64,000 nt of DNA from Cannabis sativa (taxonomy: Eukaryota > Streptophyta > Magnoliopsida > Rosales > Cannabaceae): positions 30,685,686 through 30,749,685 of the forward strand of contig NC_083604.1 of the NCBI RefSeq assembly GCF_029168945.1. The letters run 5' to 3'. The stretch's first letter is position 1, and every line of letters starts with the position of its first letter. The position numbers and the translations under genes are program-made. Positions 36,341 through 48,986 of the stretch are shown one piece after another. Under the pieces are notes generated by a model, which was not told where the DNA came from, searched no databases, and saw nothing but the letters and a program-made list of their open reading frames with translations.

Positions 36341-37285
36341 CAATTTGATCTGCGAGTCCAACATGATGGGTTCACCAACAAGTACTCATTCATATTCCGT
36401 CAACGAACAATCACTCTACCTCCTTTGACACCAAAACAAGTCTATGAAGACCAAGTGAGATTGAAAAAATTGAGTGATCAAAAGAATTTGAGTGATCAAA
36501 AGAAATTGAGTGATAAAAAGAACTTGAGTGAGCAAAAGAATGAGAAAAAAGAGAGCCAAAAAGAGAAAACAATCGAAGCAAGTGAGAGAGAAAAGAAAGA
36601 GAAGAGTTCTATCAATGAGAAAAAAATAGAGAGAAAACAAAATAATTTGTATGCAAGAAAAAGTGAGATTACACGACCTTGGCGTACAAAACAACCAATG
36701 TTGTTGTTCATTTACAAGGAGGGTATTTTAAACACTAACCAACTTGATTCTTCGCTGCCTAGTGTTGTTGTTTCAATTTTGCAAGAATTTGAGGATGTGT
36801 TTCCCGAGGAGGTACCACATGGTGTGCCACCTATTCGAGGAATAGAACATCAAATTAATTTTATTCCAGGTGCGTCAATTCCAAACCGCCTAGCATATAG
36901 AACTAATCCTGATGAAACCAAAGAAATACAAAGGCAAGTTGAAGGATTGATGACCAAAGGGCATGTGAGAGAAAGCATGTGCCCTTGTGCGGTTCCAATA
37001 ATTCTCGTTCCTAAGAAGGATGGAACTTGGAGGATGTGTGTTGACTGTCGAGCCATCAACAACATAACGGTAAAGTATCGACATCCCATTCCTCGTTTAG
37101 ATGATATGTTAGATGAGTTGCATGGTTCTTGTGTGTTTTCTAAGATTGATCTTAAGAGTGGGTATCATCAAATACGTATGAAAGAAGGAGATGAGTGGAA
37201 AATTGCATTTAAAACTAAACATGGATTGTATGAATGTTTAGTCATGCCTTTTGGACTAACTAATGCACCTAGCACTTTCATGTGA
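36341..37285 (+). pseudogene. CRM-like linker and reverse transcriptase fingers
   Basis: Same frame as the preceding segment. Starts with the end of protease, then a Lys/Glu/Ser-rich linker with short repeats of the LSDQKN type. RT begins near 36760 (EFEDVFPEEVP; VPHGVPPIRGIEHQINFIPG). It continues through [35 protein letters not shown] and [17 protein letters not shown] at 37283-37285 ends it. The sister copy at about 33712 has CGA at this codon, so the stop arose by C-to-T at a CpG. The catalytic Asp pair lies in the next segment. Confidence 0.87.
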
Positions 37286-38302
37286 TTAATGAATCATGTT
37301 TTGCGTGCTTTCATTGGAAAATATGTTGTTGTGTATTTTGATGATATTCTAATTTATAGTAAGAGTTTGCATGATCATGCTTCACATTTCCAATCAGTTT
37401 TGGATGTGCTTCGAAAACATAAACTATATGCTAACCTTAGTAAATGCACTTTTTGCACCGATAAGATTGTTTTCCTAGGATTTGTTGTGAGTGCTACAGG
37501 TATTGAGGTTGATGAAGAAAAGATCAAAGCCATCCAAGAGTGGCCAACCCCCTCAACTATAGGTCATGTTCAAAGTTTTCATGGCCTTGCTAGTTTTTAC
37601 AGGAGGTTTGTGAAGGATTTCAGCACCATCGCAGCACCGCTTATAGAAGTTATCAAAAAGAATGTTGCTTTTGAATGGGGTGAAGCACAAGAGGAGGCAT
37701 TTGAACTGCTTAAACACAAGCTTACTCTCGCCCCAGTACTCAATTTACCTAATTTTTCTAACACATTTGAAATTGAATGTGATGCTTCTGGTATAGGTAT
37801 TGGCGCTATTCTTATGCAGGAAGGGAGACCCCTTGCATACTTTAGTGAAAAGCTAGGTGGAGCTGCACTTAATTACCCCACCTATGATAAAGAGTTGTAT
37901 GCCCTGCTGCAAGCTTTAGAAACATGGCAACACTATTTGTGGCCTAAAGAATTTGTGATTCACACAGATCATGAATCCCTTAAACATTTGAAGGGGCAAC
38001 ACAAGCTCAACAGGAGACATGCACGATGGGTTGAGTACATTGAAACATTTCCATATGTCATTCGGTATAAACAAGGTAAGGAGAATGTGGTTGTCGATGC
38101 CCTTTCTCGCAGGTATGCCTTAATCTCTACTCTTGATGCTAAATTACTTGGTTTTGAACATATTAAGGAACTTTATCCTGATGACCATGATTTTGGGGAG
38201 ATTTATGGTGCATGTGAAAAATCCGGTGAAGGTAAGTTTTATAAGCATGAGTGTTTCTTGTTTAGGGAGCATAGGTTGTGTGTGCCTAATTGTTCTTTAT
38301 GA
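37286..38302 (+). pseudogene. CRM-like RT palm, RNase H, start of integrase
   Basis: Continues in the same frame. The RT catalytic box [14 protein letters not shown] is at about 37328-37370. RNase H has [43 protein letters not shown] and [11 protein letters not shown], so all four acidic catalytic positions are visible. The segment then enters the region before the integrase zinc finger ([12 protein letters not shown]). It ends at TGA 38300-38302, where the copy at 34801 has CGA: again a C-to-T change at a CpG. Confidence 0.87.
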
Positions 38303-39220
38303 GATTTGTTAGTTCGGGAATCCCATGGAGGAGGGCTTATGGGACATTTTGGAGTTGCTAAAATCTTAGTTATATTAGAAGAACACTTCTTTTGGCCCCA
38401 CATGAAAAGAGATGTTGAGCGAATTTGTGGTAGATGTGTAACTTGTAAGCAAGCTAAATTGAGGGTTCAGCCAAATGGTCTTTACACACCCCTACCTATT
38501 CCTAGTTCGCCATGGGTTGATATCTCAATGGATTTTGTGTTGGGTTTACCTAGGAGTAAACGTGGGAGAGACTCAATTTTTGTGGTGGTAGACAGATTTT
38601 CTAAGATGGCTCATTTTATCCAATGTCATAAAACTGATGATGCTTCTAATGTTGCACATTTGTTTTTCAGGGAGAGTGTGAGATTACATGGTATGCCTAG
38701 AACCATTGTATCCGATAGGGATGCTAAGTTCCTAAGTTACGTTTGGAAAACATTGTGGGGAAAACTTGGGACAAAACTTTTATTTTCTACTACTTATCAT
38801 CCTCAAACCGATGGTAAAACAGAAGTAGTTAATAGATTTTTATCCACTTTATTGAGGGCTATCATAAGTAAAAATATTAATACTTGGGAGGATTGTTTAC
38901 CACATGTAGAATTTGCGTATAATCGTTCTATGCATTCTGCTACTAAATTTTCACCATTTGAAATTGTTTATGGTTTTAATCCTGTGACTCCTTTAGATCT
39001 ATCACCTTTACCTGTTTCTGAGCATTTAAATTTAGATGGCAAAAAGAAAGCAGAATTTGTGAAGCAAATCCATGAGAGAGCACGACTCAACATAGAAAGA
39101 AGGTCCGAGCAATACATAAAGCAAGCTAACAAGGGTCGTCACAAGCAAGTTTTTGAGCCCGGTGATTGGGTATGGTTACACATGAGGAAAGAACGATTCC
39201 CAGCCCAAAGACGTTCCTAA
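38303..39220 (+). pseudogene. CRM-like integrase
   Basis: Same frame. The HHCC zinc-binding region is visible ([10 protein letters not shown] ... CGRCVTCK). The catalytic core keeps [29 protein letters not shown], and [19 protein letters not shown]. Core end [21 protein letters not shown] and the C-terminal DNA-binding part [19 protein letters not shown] follow. The segment ends at TAA 39218-39220. Integrase would insert element cDNA into chromosomes; here it is broken by one stop only. Confidence 0.87.
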
Positions 39221-39583
39221 TTGCTACCTCGAGGAGATGGTCCGTTTCAAGTGCTTGAAAGGATCAATGACAATGCCTACCGACTCGATTTACCTGGCGA
39301 ATATAATGTTAGTGTTACTTTTAATGTTTCTGATTTGAGCCCTTTTGATGCAAGTGAAGATTTGAGGACAAATCCTTTTCAAGAGGGGGGGGGGAATGAT
39401 GAGAACACTAAGGCTAAAGATACAAGTAAAGTTCCAGTTGGTCCGGTGACAAGGGCGCAAGCCAAGAGATTCAAAGAAGAACTCAACAACTTAGTCAACA
39501 GAATTTTAAAACAAGAGGAGACCGCAGACAACACTGAAGGAGAGCAAAAATTTGTGTTTCTCATCAAAGTGGACTCAATTTAG
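39221..39583 (+). pseudogene. CRM-like integrase C-terminal tail running into 3' LTR
   Basis: Last segment of the same frame. It begins with the GPY/F module (LLPRGDGPFQVLERINDNAY) and VTFNVSDLSPFD. No canonical chromodomain follows. The frame instead crosses a purine run (39384-39396) and continues about 62 codons past the LTR start TGATGAG (39397), ending at TAG. An integrase reading across the PPT into the 3' LTR is a known feature of the CRM clade, which is why I favour that assignment. The tail is Lys/Glu/Asn-rich. Confidence 0.75.
39384..39396 (+). other. Polypurine tract inside the ORF
   Basis: A run of G bracketed by A, immediately followed by TGATGAG. Best candidate for the plus-strand primer of this gypsy copy. 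Confidence 0.6.
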
Positions 39584-39846
39584 ACCCAAGTTGAGCTTAT
39601 CACGTTTTCCAAGGCAATTGGCAACTTTCCTTTTCTAATTTTGTTTCCTTTATTTTGTCTTTGTTTTATTTGGAATGTTGTCTTTCTTTTAGTTTCCTTT
39701 TTTCTTGGTTGTAAGTTGGCTATATAAAGCCTTGTAAAAACTTTGAAAAATCAGAATATTTTAGAATAAAATTTTGAGAGGTTTTTCTTCTTGAGTTCTT
39801 GAAAGAACTATTCGTACTTATCAAGGAGTATTCCTTGTGGCGTTCA
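39397..39846 (+). repeat. Probable 3' LTR of the CRM-like copy
   Basis: About 450 bp from TGATGAG to TTCA. It has a TATA box (GGCTATATAAAGCC near 39718) and AATAAA near 39765, then the boundary to satellite. No second copy is present in the window to confirm the ends. Confidence 0.55.
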
Positions 39847-42800
39847 ACCTGGATCCAAATATAGGTGGGGGACCCAGAGCTGGGAATCGGGCCCACGAAC
39901 TAGGACCAGAACTTGGGCCTCAGATCTTGGATTGGGATTCGGGACTCGACCCCAGACCCAAACCTGGACTTAGGACCCACCTCGGGACCTGGGATTCGAG
40001 ACTCGATGCTTGAACCCGACCCGTAGTTGGTGTCTAGATCTAGGACTTAGACCAAAACCCAAACCCAAACTCGAACTCAAACTAGGACCCGGACACATAC
40101 AAAGACCCAGGCCCACACACGGGAATAAAAACCGAAACTTGAACAGGAACCAGACCGAGATTTTGGAGCCAGACGGACCTAAACCCGAACCCAAACTCGA
40201 AACCAGACCCAGCCTCAGACCCTAACCGAGACCAGAACTCAGACCTGAACCTCGCGCCCCAGACCCGAATCAGGACCCGAACCTAGACTCGAACCAAAAC
40301 TCGACCCAAAGCCGTACCGCGTTACTTGAAACTGGAACCGAGACTAGAAGCGGATCGGGACCCAGGAATAGGACCAGGACCAGGACTTGGACCCAGACCC
40401 AAAATCAGAATCGACTCCGGACCCGGACTCGGACATAGACCCACCCCAGGATTAGGTCCAAACCTGAACCTGAACCTAAACCGGGACTCGGGACCAAAAC
40501 CCAGACCTGAACTCAGACTCAAATATTGAACAGGACTCGGGACCCAGAACTGGGATTGAGACCCAAAATCGGACCCTAGTCTCGGTCCCACACCTAGACC
40601 CATACCCAAAGCGGGACCTGGGGCATGAATTGAAACTCGACTGGGACTCGTGATTAGGATCCAGATCTTGTCCCAGGATCCGAGAACCGGGGCTTGGACA
40701 AGATCCATAGTCGATGTCTTGATCTGGGACTCTGACAAAGACTCGAAGCGGGACCAATGCCTGGACCCAGACTTAGACCTTGGACCCGAAACAAAAACTT
40801 GAATTAGAATGTGACCAAGACCCTAGAACAGGACCGGGACTGTGACCAGTACCTGGACTTGGGCGGGGACCCGAATTACACCAGAACCCAACCGTAGAAC
40901 TCGGCCTTGGACCCAGTCCCCGAACCAGTCCCGGACCCAGACTAGGACTGAGACTTGAGCCCAAAATCGGGACTCGATCCCGGAATCAAACAAAGCCCCT
41001 GACCTAAATTGGGATTCGGACCTAGACATGGACATGAACCCAGACCCAGACCAGAATACCGACCCAGACCCAGACCGAGATCAAAACACTGGACCTGGAC
41101 CTGGACCCAGACGTAGACCCAGACACGAACTTGGGACCCAGACCCAGGAATCGAACATGGACCCAGACTGGGATCCGAAAAACCCGTACCCAAACTCGGA
41201 GGAAGACTCATTACCCGACCCCAACCTAGACCCATGCCAAGATCCGGAACCAAACCCAGACCCGCAATCATAATTGGAACTATGACTAGGACCCAAACTT
41301 GAGACCAGAATTGAACCCAAACCATAACACAAACTCAGACCAGAACCTGGACCGAGACCTTGACTAGGACTGGGACTGAGACTTGGGACTTGAACCTCGA
41401 CCGAGACCCAGCACGGGACCTAGACCTGACCAGGGCCTAAACCCTCGCCGGGACCTGAGACCCGCAATCCAAACAAGGATCAAGACCCCAACAATTACTC
41501 AAACCTTAACCCGCACCAAGACTGGGATCGAGACCTGGACCCGAACTCAGACCGAGACCTAGAATAAAACCAAGACTCGGGACCCGAACCCGAACCTTGA
41601 CCTAGTCCAAGACCTAGGAACCGGACTCGGATGGGGGACCTAGACTAGGGACCTATGCCCCGGAACCCAGACCCAGATTTAAATCTGGGACTCATACTTG
41701 AACCAGGACCTGACCTGGACCCACGAATTTGAAGTTGGACCCAGACCCCGACTCGAAACCTGCCCCCGACCCGAACTAGGACAGTAACCTGGACACGAAC
41801 CCATATCAGGACAAAACTCGAACCAGGAACCAAACCCAAAATGGATCCCAAACCTGGGACCTAGACCCAAAATCAGACCAAAACCTTGACCTGCACCCGG
41901 ACCCGAACTCGAACCCAGACTTGGATTGGATCCCACGATGTAGACACAGAACTAAACCCAGCAGACTCAAATCGAGATTGAAACTTGGGACTCAGAGTCA
42001 AACTTAGAACTAGACCCAGGGCCTTAACCACAACTCGGAGCCCGATTCCGACCTAGACCGAGATCTAGACACGAACCCAAACTCAAACCAGGACTCGAAC
42101 CCTGACCCGAACTCAAACCCCGACCCAAACTCCAACCCAAACTCAAACTCAGAATCGCAACTAGAACTAAACCAAACTAGGACTAGGACCAGGCCCAGGA
42201 GCATGACCCAGACTCGAACACAAAGCCAAATAAAAAACCAGACTGAGATCCAAACTCGAACCGCGACTAGGACCCAAACCCGAACTTACACCAGGACACA
42301 AACCTAGACTAGAATCTGGACCTGGAACTAGAATCGGGATTGGGGCCGGGGCAACAGAACTAGGACTGGGACCCAAGACTTGACCCGAGACTCGGACTTG
42401 AACCTAGGACCCAGCTCGTGGTCGGCACCTAAAATGGAACCAGACCAGCACGCAAGATCGGGGTTTGGATCAGGACCTGGGGCTTGGACCGAACACCTAG
42501 TCGGTGTCTGGATCTGGGACCCAGTCCCAAAACCGAACCCAGACCAAGATGCAAACCAGGACCCGGACCTGAACTCATTCCCAAACCCAAACCTTGATCC
42601 AAAGCCACACCCTGTGACCTGAAATTGGAACAAAAATTGGAAGTAGACTGAGACCCGGGAACGGGACCTGAACCAGGACTTCGACTTGGACCTAGACCCG
42701 AAACTGTAACCGGACTAGGACCCAGTTTCCCACCAAGACCTAGATCTGAACTGGGACCCGAACCTGAATTCTAATCAAGACCTAGACTCGGCCGAACCTT

Positions 42801-45701
42801 GACCCAAACTCAGACCCAAACATGGAACCAGACTCGGGACACAGAATTGGGGCCGAGACCTAGAAGTGCACCCTAGTCACGGTCCCGAACCCAAACTTAG
42901 ACATGGGACCCAAGACCTAAACCAGAACCAGAACCGGACTGAGACACGTGATAGGGATCTAGATCTGGGACTCAAACTAGCACTTGAAACCAGACTAGGA
43001 CAAAAACTCGGACCCTAACCCAGACCTGAGACTTGAAACTATAACCTGAACAAGAACTTCCAGATGAGGATACTCGAACAAGACAAGGACCGTGATCAGG
43101 ACCCAAACGTAGACCTTGAACCAAACTCGGACCTAGCCACAGACCCAAATCGAGACCGGAACTCTAGCCCATGCACGGTCATATACACGGACCTATACCT
43201 AGGACCTGATCCAAGACCCAGACGCGGACCTAGATAGGGATCCATATACGAACCTGGACTCAAACCCAGACTCGAACCCACATCGAGATCAAAACTCGAG
43301 ACCTAGATCTGGATCGAGACCTTGACGCAGACCCAGACTTGGACCCACACCCGGGATCCGAACACAAACCTGGACCCGTAGGCAGACCCAGACCAGGATC
43401 CGAACCTGGACCCAAAACCGGACCCACACTCGGACCAGGACTTCGACCAAAACCCAAACCAGGACCATAACCCGAACCCAAACACTAAATCGAAATCAAA
43501 ATTGGGACTAGGACCCAAACCCGAACATGGACCCAAATAGGCACCTAACATCCGGACCTGGATTGGGGACTTAGACATGAGCCTCAAAACCTAGAGCTAG
43601 ATCGGAACTCAAAACTCGAGACTCGGACCCGAACCTGGACCTAGACTCAAACCCTGATCTGGACCCAAACCAAGATCGGATCCTGAATCCGAACTCAGAC
43701 CAAGACTTGAACCCCGACTAGGTCTTGGACTCATATCGAGACCTAGGACTCGGACTTGGATGGGGGACTTGGACCCGGGACACGGGCATGAGAGCTAGGA
43801 TTGAGACCCACGACCCAACCCCAGACCTGGACCCTGACCTAGGACCCAGACCGAGACCTAGGACCTGAAGTGGAACTAGATAGGGACCTGAGACCGTGAC
43901 CCAAATTTGGACTTGGGGCTTGGACCTAACCCGTAGTCAGTGTTTGGATCTGGGACCCATACCCAAACTCAAACCCAGACCCGGACTAGGACCAAGACCC
44001 AGACCCAAACCCAGACTCGTACCCCAGAGTTGGGTCCGAGTCCAAGTCTAGGTTTGAGTCCAGGAACCGGAATTTGACTAGGATCGAAACCCAGATCTGG
44101 ATCGGGATGCGGACCCGAATCAAAACTCAGATAACGACTCGGGACATGAACCTAAACTCAGACACGGACTTGGACCCAGTCCCGAAACCAAGACCCCGAC
44201 CGAGATTGCTGACTAAGACCTGGACCCAAGAGCCCGACAAAGATTGTGGGCCCAATCTCAAAATTGGAACTAGAATCGGGACCCAACTGGGATTGGAATC
44301 CACGACTTTACCCCAGTCTCAATCCTAGACCCAGACCCGAACACGAACACAAACCAAGACCTAGGACCCGAATCGAAATGAGAACGGGAGCAAAGATTGG
44401 CATATAGATCATAACTCACGACCGGGGCTTGGACCAAACCCGTAGTCGGTGTCTAGATCTTGGAATCGTACCAAGACCCAAACCTGGAGCAATTTCTAGA
44501 CTAGGACCCAAACCCAGACTCAGACTCGTGACCTGAAATTTGAATAAGAACCGGAATGAAGACCTTTGAACAGGAATCGGAGGTTGACCCAAAAACGGAT
44601 GTGTACGCAAAACCGAACACAGACCCGAACCCCAACTAGGATCGATAGCTGGACCCATACTTGCGTTAGGACCTGCGACCAAGAACCCAGAACCCAGGAC
44701 TCATAACCTAAGACCTTGAACAGAACCCAGACCCATACAAGAACCCATACCCAGACCCAGATCCAGACCAAGACCCGGACCCTAAAATAGACTGAAACCG
44801 GGACCCGGACCCAAACCCAGACTCGTACACAAACTCGGACTGGAACCCGAGACTTGGACCAGGACCGAGATCAGGATTGGGACCCACACCAGCACAACGA
44901 CCTAGACCTGAACATGGACTGGGGCTAGGACCCAGACTGGGAATTGGACTAGGACTGGGACCCAGGAGCGAGACTGGGATACGGGACCCAATACTCAGAC
45001 CTGAGACCTGAGAACCGAATTGTGACTCAGACCCAGACAACGCCAAGACCCGAGACAAGGACAAGTACCAAACAAGGACTGGGACCTGCACTCAGACTAG
45101 GATGATAACCAAGACTGGGACCTAGGACCATGACCTTAATCGGGGACCTTGACCCATGACTCAGGACCCAAGTCCAAAACTTAGACCCAAACCTGGACCT
45201 GAGACCCGAACTAGGACCCAAATTAAGGACCTAGACCGTGACTTGGACCAGGATCTAGATTTGGACCCCAGGACCCAGGACCAAAGACACGAGGCTTGGA
45301 CCCGACCCATAGTCGGTGTCTAAATCTAGGAATCGGACCTTGACTTGGACCCAGACCCAGACTAGAACTCGAACCCGAACCAAAACTCGAAGTAGACTCG
45401 ACATGTTGTTGGTGTTTGGATTTGGGACCGAGACTCGGTGCTGAACCCAAACACGAACCTAGAGCCAGACTAGGACTTTGACCCAGACCAACACCCGAAC
45501 CATAAATCGTACCCTGTGATAAAAAATTGGAGCTGGAACTGGAATTGGACCCTTAAACTCTAAACCCTAAACCTTAAACCCTAAATCCTAAATTGTTTAC
45601 ACTTACCCTTAAACCCTAAGCCCTAAACCCTAAACCCTAAATCCCTAAATACTAAATCCAAAACCCTAAACCCTAACCTGGACACAGGCCCAGACCCATA
45701 T
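39847..45701 (+). repeat. Hexamer satellite tract 5
   Basis: 5.9 kb, RACCYR polarity, the richest in landmarks (near 40020, 40705, 42495, 43930, 44439, 45307). It includes a short local polarity flip at about 44025-44070 and telomere-like island 2 at 45550-45677. Segment 43930-45690 is collinear with 49041-50258 and 56034-57600. The right end is cut by LTR-B. Confidence 0.85.
45550..45677 (+). repeat. Telomere-like island 2
   Basis: About 128 bp of CCCTAAA-type heptamers with the shared interruption TACACTTACC near 45597. The variant landmark CATGTTGTTGGTGT occurs about 160 bp upstream, as for the other two islands. Confidence 0.85.
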
Positions 45702-46265
45702 TGTTATCCCAATTTTGCACTCTGACGTGGCATCACACGATGTTGACACGTGGAATATACTCTATGTACCTGCTCACAAGAGATACGCCGAATAAGGCAC
45801 CTCATATATTCGCTCGGACGAAGCCCTCTCAGCCGGGCAATGACCAATCCGCGCAGCACGCCAACACTTAGGAAATTCAACTTTCGCATCGTGAGTCATC
45901 AAAGAAATCCCTATAACTTTGGGATCAAATCACAGAGATATGGCGAGCTGTCTGAATCCCACGATTAGTGTATTCTGTATTTACTATGCAATCTTTCCAC
46001 TTATATCAATTGTAAACAGAAGGTAAATACTTCCGTCCCAAGCTTATAGCCCTATAAATAGTGATTCATATTCACTGGGCAAAGGGTTGAAACATTTGTC
46101 TAAGAATTCATATTCAGAGATACTATTGTAAGAGCTCTAAGAAAAGGAAGCATTCTCCTTGTTCTTAAGTCAATACAAACTAGAAGGATTAGGTTATTTG
46201 TTTTATTATATTACACTCGTATCAAACTACTTGTTGCTTACAAATTAGACTCATTGTTATTGGCT
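45702..46265 (+). repeat. LTR-B, plus orientation (5' LTR)
   Basis: Starts TGTTATCCCAATTTTGCACT; homologous to the reverse complement of 5598-6266. TATA box CCCTATAAATAG near 46053, and the region TGTAAGAGCTCTAAG near 46130. The end is placed near 46265 because what follows (TGCTTTCATTGAGAGCTGAA) looks like the start of internal sequence. A primer-binding site was not recognised with confidence. Confidence 0.7.
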
Positions 46266-46348
46266 AAAAGCAAGGTCAAAATTTTTGTGCTTTCATTGAG
46301 AGCTGAACTCAAGGATCGATTTTTATCTCAAATCTAATCACAAGTACG

Positions 46349-46655
46349 ATGTTGGTACAGACTCGTAGGGGCGTGGTTGATCCGGTGAATCCATAGGCGG
46401 TGGATCATGCACTGTAAAACCTAGGGAACACAAGGGTTCCGCCAACTGTAAATCCAAGATAGCCATTAACTGCGGGTCATAGTATGACGACTCCTGTGAG
46501 TGAAATCACGCCTGGCGTGCAAGAGACTGGGAATACCAGTTCAGCAGCCAACCAGGGCATTCATAACACAGCCATTCTGCCCTCTACCAATGTTCAAACA
46601 ACCATTGGAGATGACACTGAAATCCTAACACCCTGCATCATGATCAGGAGGAACT
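46349..46655 (+). pseudogene. Tat-like Gag N-terminus, decayed
   Basis: Directly downstream of LTR-B. From an ATG at 46349 one frame encodes QTRRGVVDPVNP, then meets three stops (first TAG at 46394), and runs open from an ATG at 46484 (MTTPVSEITPGVQETG...) to about 46655, where LTR-A sequence takes over. All the early stops could come from C-to-T changes at Gln or Arg codons. A short Thr/Ser/Pro-rich N-terminus is normal for Gag of this group, but no capsid or zinc-finger domain remains. The lineage is inferred from sharing LTR-B with the antisense-ORF fragment at 6267-7728. Confidence 0.5.
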
Positions 46656-46659
46656 CAAT

Positions 46660-48274
46660 TCTGCGGTACACTTGGAGTAAGTGTTATGTTCTTTCCAGGA
46701 CATTAGTAAAGTATACTAGTTTCGAATGTATGGAGTATACATTGGCCTGGACCGATATTGCAACTAAGTTAAGATATTACAAACTTACCGTTATACATAT
46801 CTTTCCAAGTCAATATCAGTAGTTGATCTTAAGATTAAAAGAATCTAAATCCTGATATGCTTAGGCTCAACTCAGGAGTGCTATTCATGTTCTTTGATTA
46901 AGTTAAGTCTACTTTTGGGTCAGGGTGATACGTATATTTTGGGAACATGATAGTATGATTGAGTGGGAGTGCTGAACATAAATATGGAATCTATAGCTTC
47001 TACTGGTGTATAGAAGTCAAGTGATGATTCCCTTCGAGCTTAGCAAATAGAAGTAAATGGATGAGCTCTTGTTTAACTGACTAATTATTAGATCACTAAA
47101 CACCATTTACAGGTAGCTAAGTGTTTTAAGGGGCAAAATACATTGAGGGGTGAGAACGGTAAAGAATCCCATCTCGATGTAGATCATCTATATAGAGGAT
47201 CTTTAAATCACAATAAGATTATAACAATGGTTAAATGAGATAGCATATTGATATCGTGGAACATACAATATGTTCTATATAAGTCTGAGAGTGCGATTCT
47301 AAGTTCTAAGCGTGGATTCAACGAAGAATTAATAAGTAGGAATTTACTGGGTAAATTTGGTTCACTTATTGGAAGCTCTGCATATAGATCCATGGTCCCC
47401 ATTCTAGTTGAGAACATTCTGCTTGTAAGACTCATTAATTGATTCGTGATTGATCAATTATAATTCTAAAGTTAGACTATGTCTAATTTTATGAATTTTC
47501 ACTAAGTAGGGGTGAAATTGTAAAGAAAAGAGTTTCTAGGTTTATTTATTTATTAATGGACTTTATATGTCTAATTAATAATTAAATTAAATGACAATAT
47601 TATTTAATAATCTATTTTAGTTATTAAATAATTAGTTTTGGCATTTAAAAGGTTAGAATTGGAAAATTGGGGTTTTTGAGAAAATAGAGATAAAATTTGA
47701 TAAAACTGCAAAATCAAGTGGGGCCCAATACAACACCATGGCCGGCCACTAATTAAGGAGTTTCAAATTGATTTTTTCATTATTTTAATGCCAAATAATT
47801 CCTAACCTAAACCTAGTAGTTGCCTATAAATAGAAAGTGATGGCTCAGTCAAATCACAAGTTTTCATATCATTTTGTGATAGAAATTTCTCTCTTCAGAA
47901 AAACTGAGCCTTCCCCACTTTCTATACCTGGCCGAAATCCCTATTCTCTTTTCCCTTCATCAATTTCGAACCCTAGTGAGAGAGTAAGTGCCCACACACA
48001 GCAAGCAGTAACTCAATCATAGATTGGAAGACTGTGAAGGATCAAACTTGAAGAAGAAGGACATTCGGGCTCAGATCTTGATTATACTCTGCTACAGAAA
48101 GGATACAAGGGTTAGAGATCTGAGTGGAAGGAAACATTAATTCCGCTGCATCAATGTAAGGTTTTCTTAACTTTATATGTGTTTAATTTATCGTTTTAGA
48201 AAGTTCATATTTAGGGTGTTTAAACAACATACTTGTGAGTAGATCTAAGATCCTGGTAAAATAAATATCCAACA
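46660..48274 (+). repeat. LTR-A, plus orientation, 5'-truncated
   Basis: Similar to about 50535-52148. It contains the TATA box CCTATAAATAG near 47823 and ends TATCCAACA at 48274. The first about 275 bp of the LTR are missing; it begins inside the decayed gag. Small frames here are not genes. Confidence 0.85.
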
Positions 48275-48986
48275 ATTTCAGCTTATGTGAAATGAGTACT
48301 CCACCATTTATGTTCGTTTGGTCAAGCTCGAAGGAGATCATCCTTTGCTTACTATTCGCCAGATAGAAGCTATAGATTCCATGTTTATGCTAGCGCTCCC
48401 ACTCAATTGCACTACCGTGTTCCCAAAATATACGTATCACCCTGACCTAAAAGTAAGCTTAACTAACAAATCAAAGAACACGAATAGCCTTTCAAGATTG
48501 AGCCTAATCATAACTGGATTAAGAACATTTGATCTAGGATCAACTTGGCGATATTGACTTGAATAGATTTTACGGTAAGTTTAATTAAATCTAAGTCAAA
48601 GTTCAATATCGATCTCTTCCGATGCATACTCCATGCATCCAACCTGAGCTTTACTTTAACCAATGTTTTAGAAAGAACATAGCATTTCTCCAAATGCAAG
48701 TAAACTCTTGTTGTAGATTATCATATCAGTAAAACCCTGTGTCTGATAAATCTAGGAAACTTTATTCACATAGTCATGTTTACTTTCCAATGTGATGACA
48801 GCACAATAAACATGATCCAGTATGTGAAAAGGGTTTAAGATGAATTTATAAATCAAATAGACAAGCAATTGATAAAGTGAACCAAAACATACACAAATGA
48901 ATGAAAAATACTTCTGTTTCTTTATTGATGTTGAATAAAATAGATTACATTGAAATGGTGTTTTATTTAGGGAATAAAACCTAACA
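48275..48986 (-). repeat. LTR-A U3 fragment, minus orientation
   Basis: Reverse complement of about 50259-50975, ending AATAAAACCTAACA at 48986, the LTR start on the minus strand. It is joined directly to the 3' end of the plus-oriented LTR at 48274, making an inverted pair. Confidence 0.85.
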
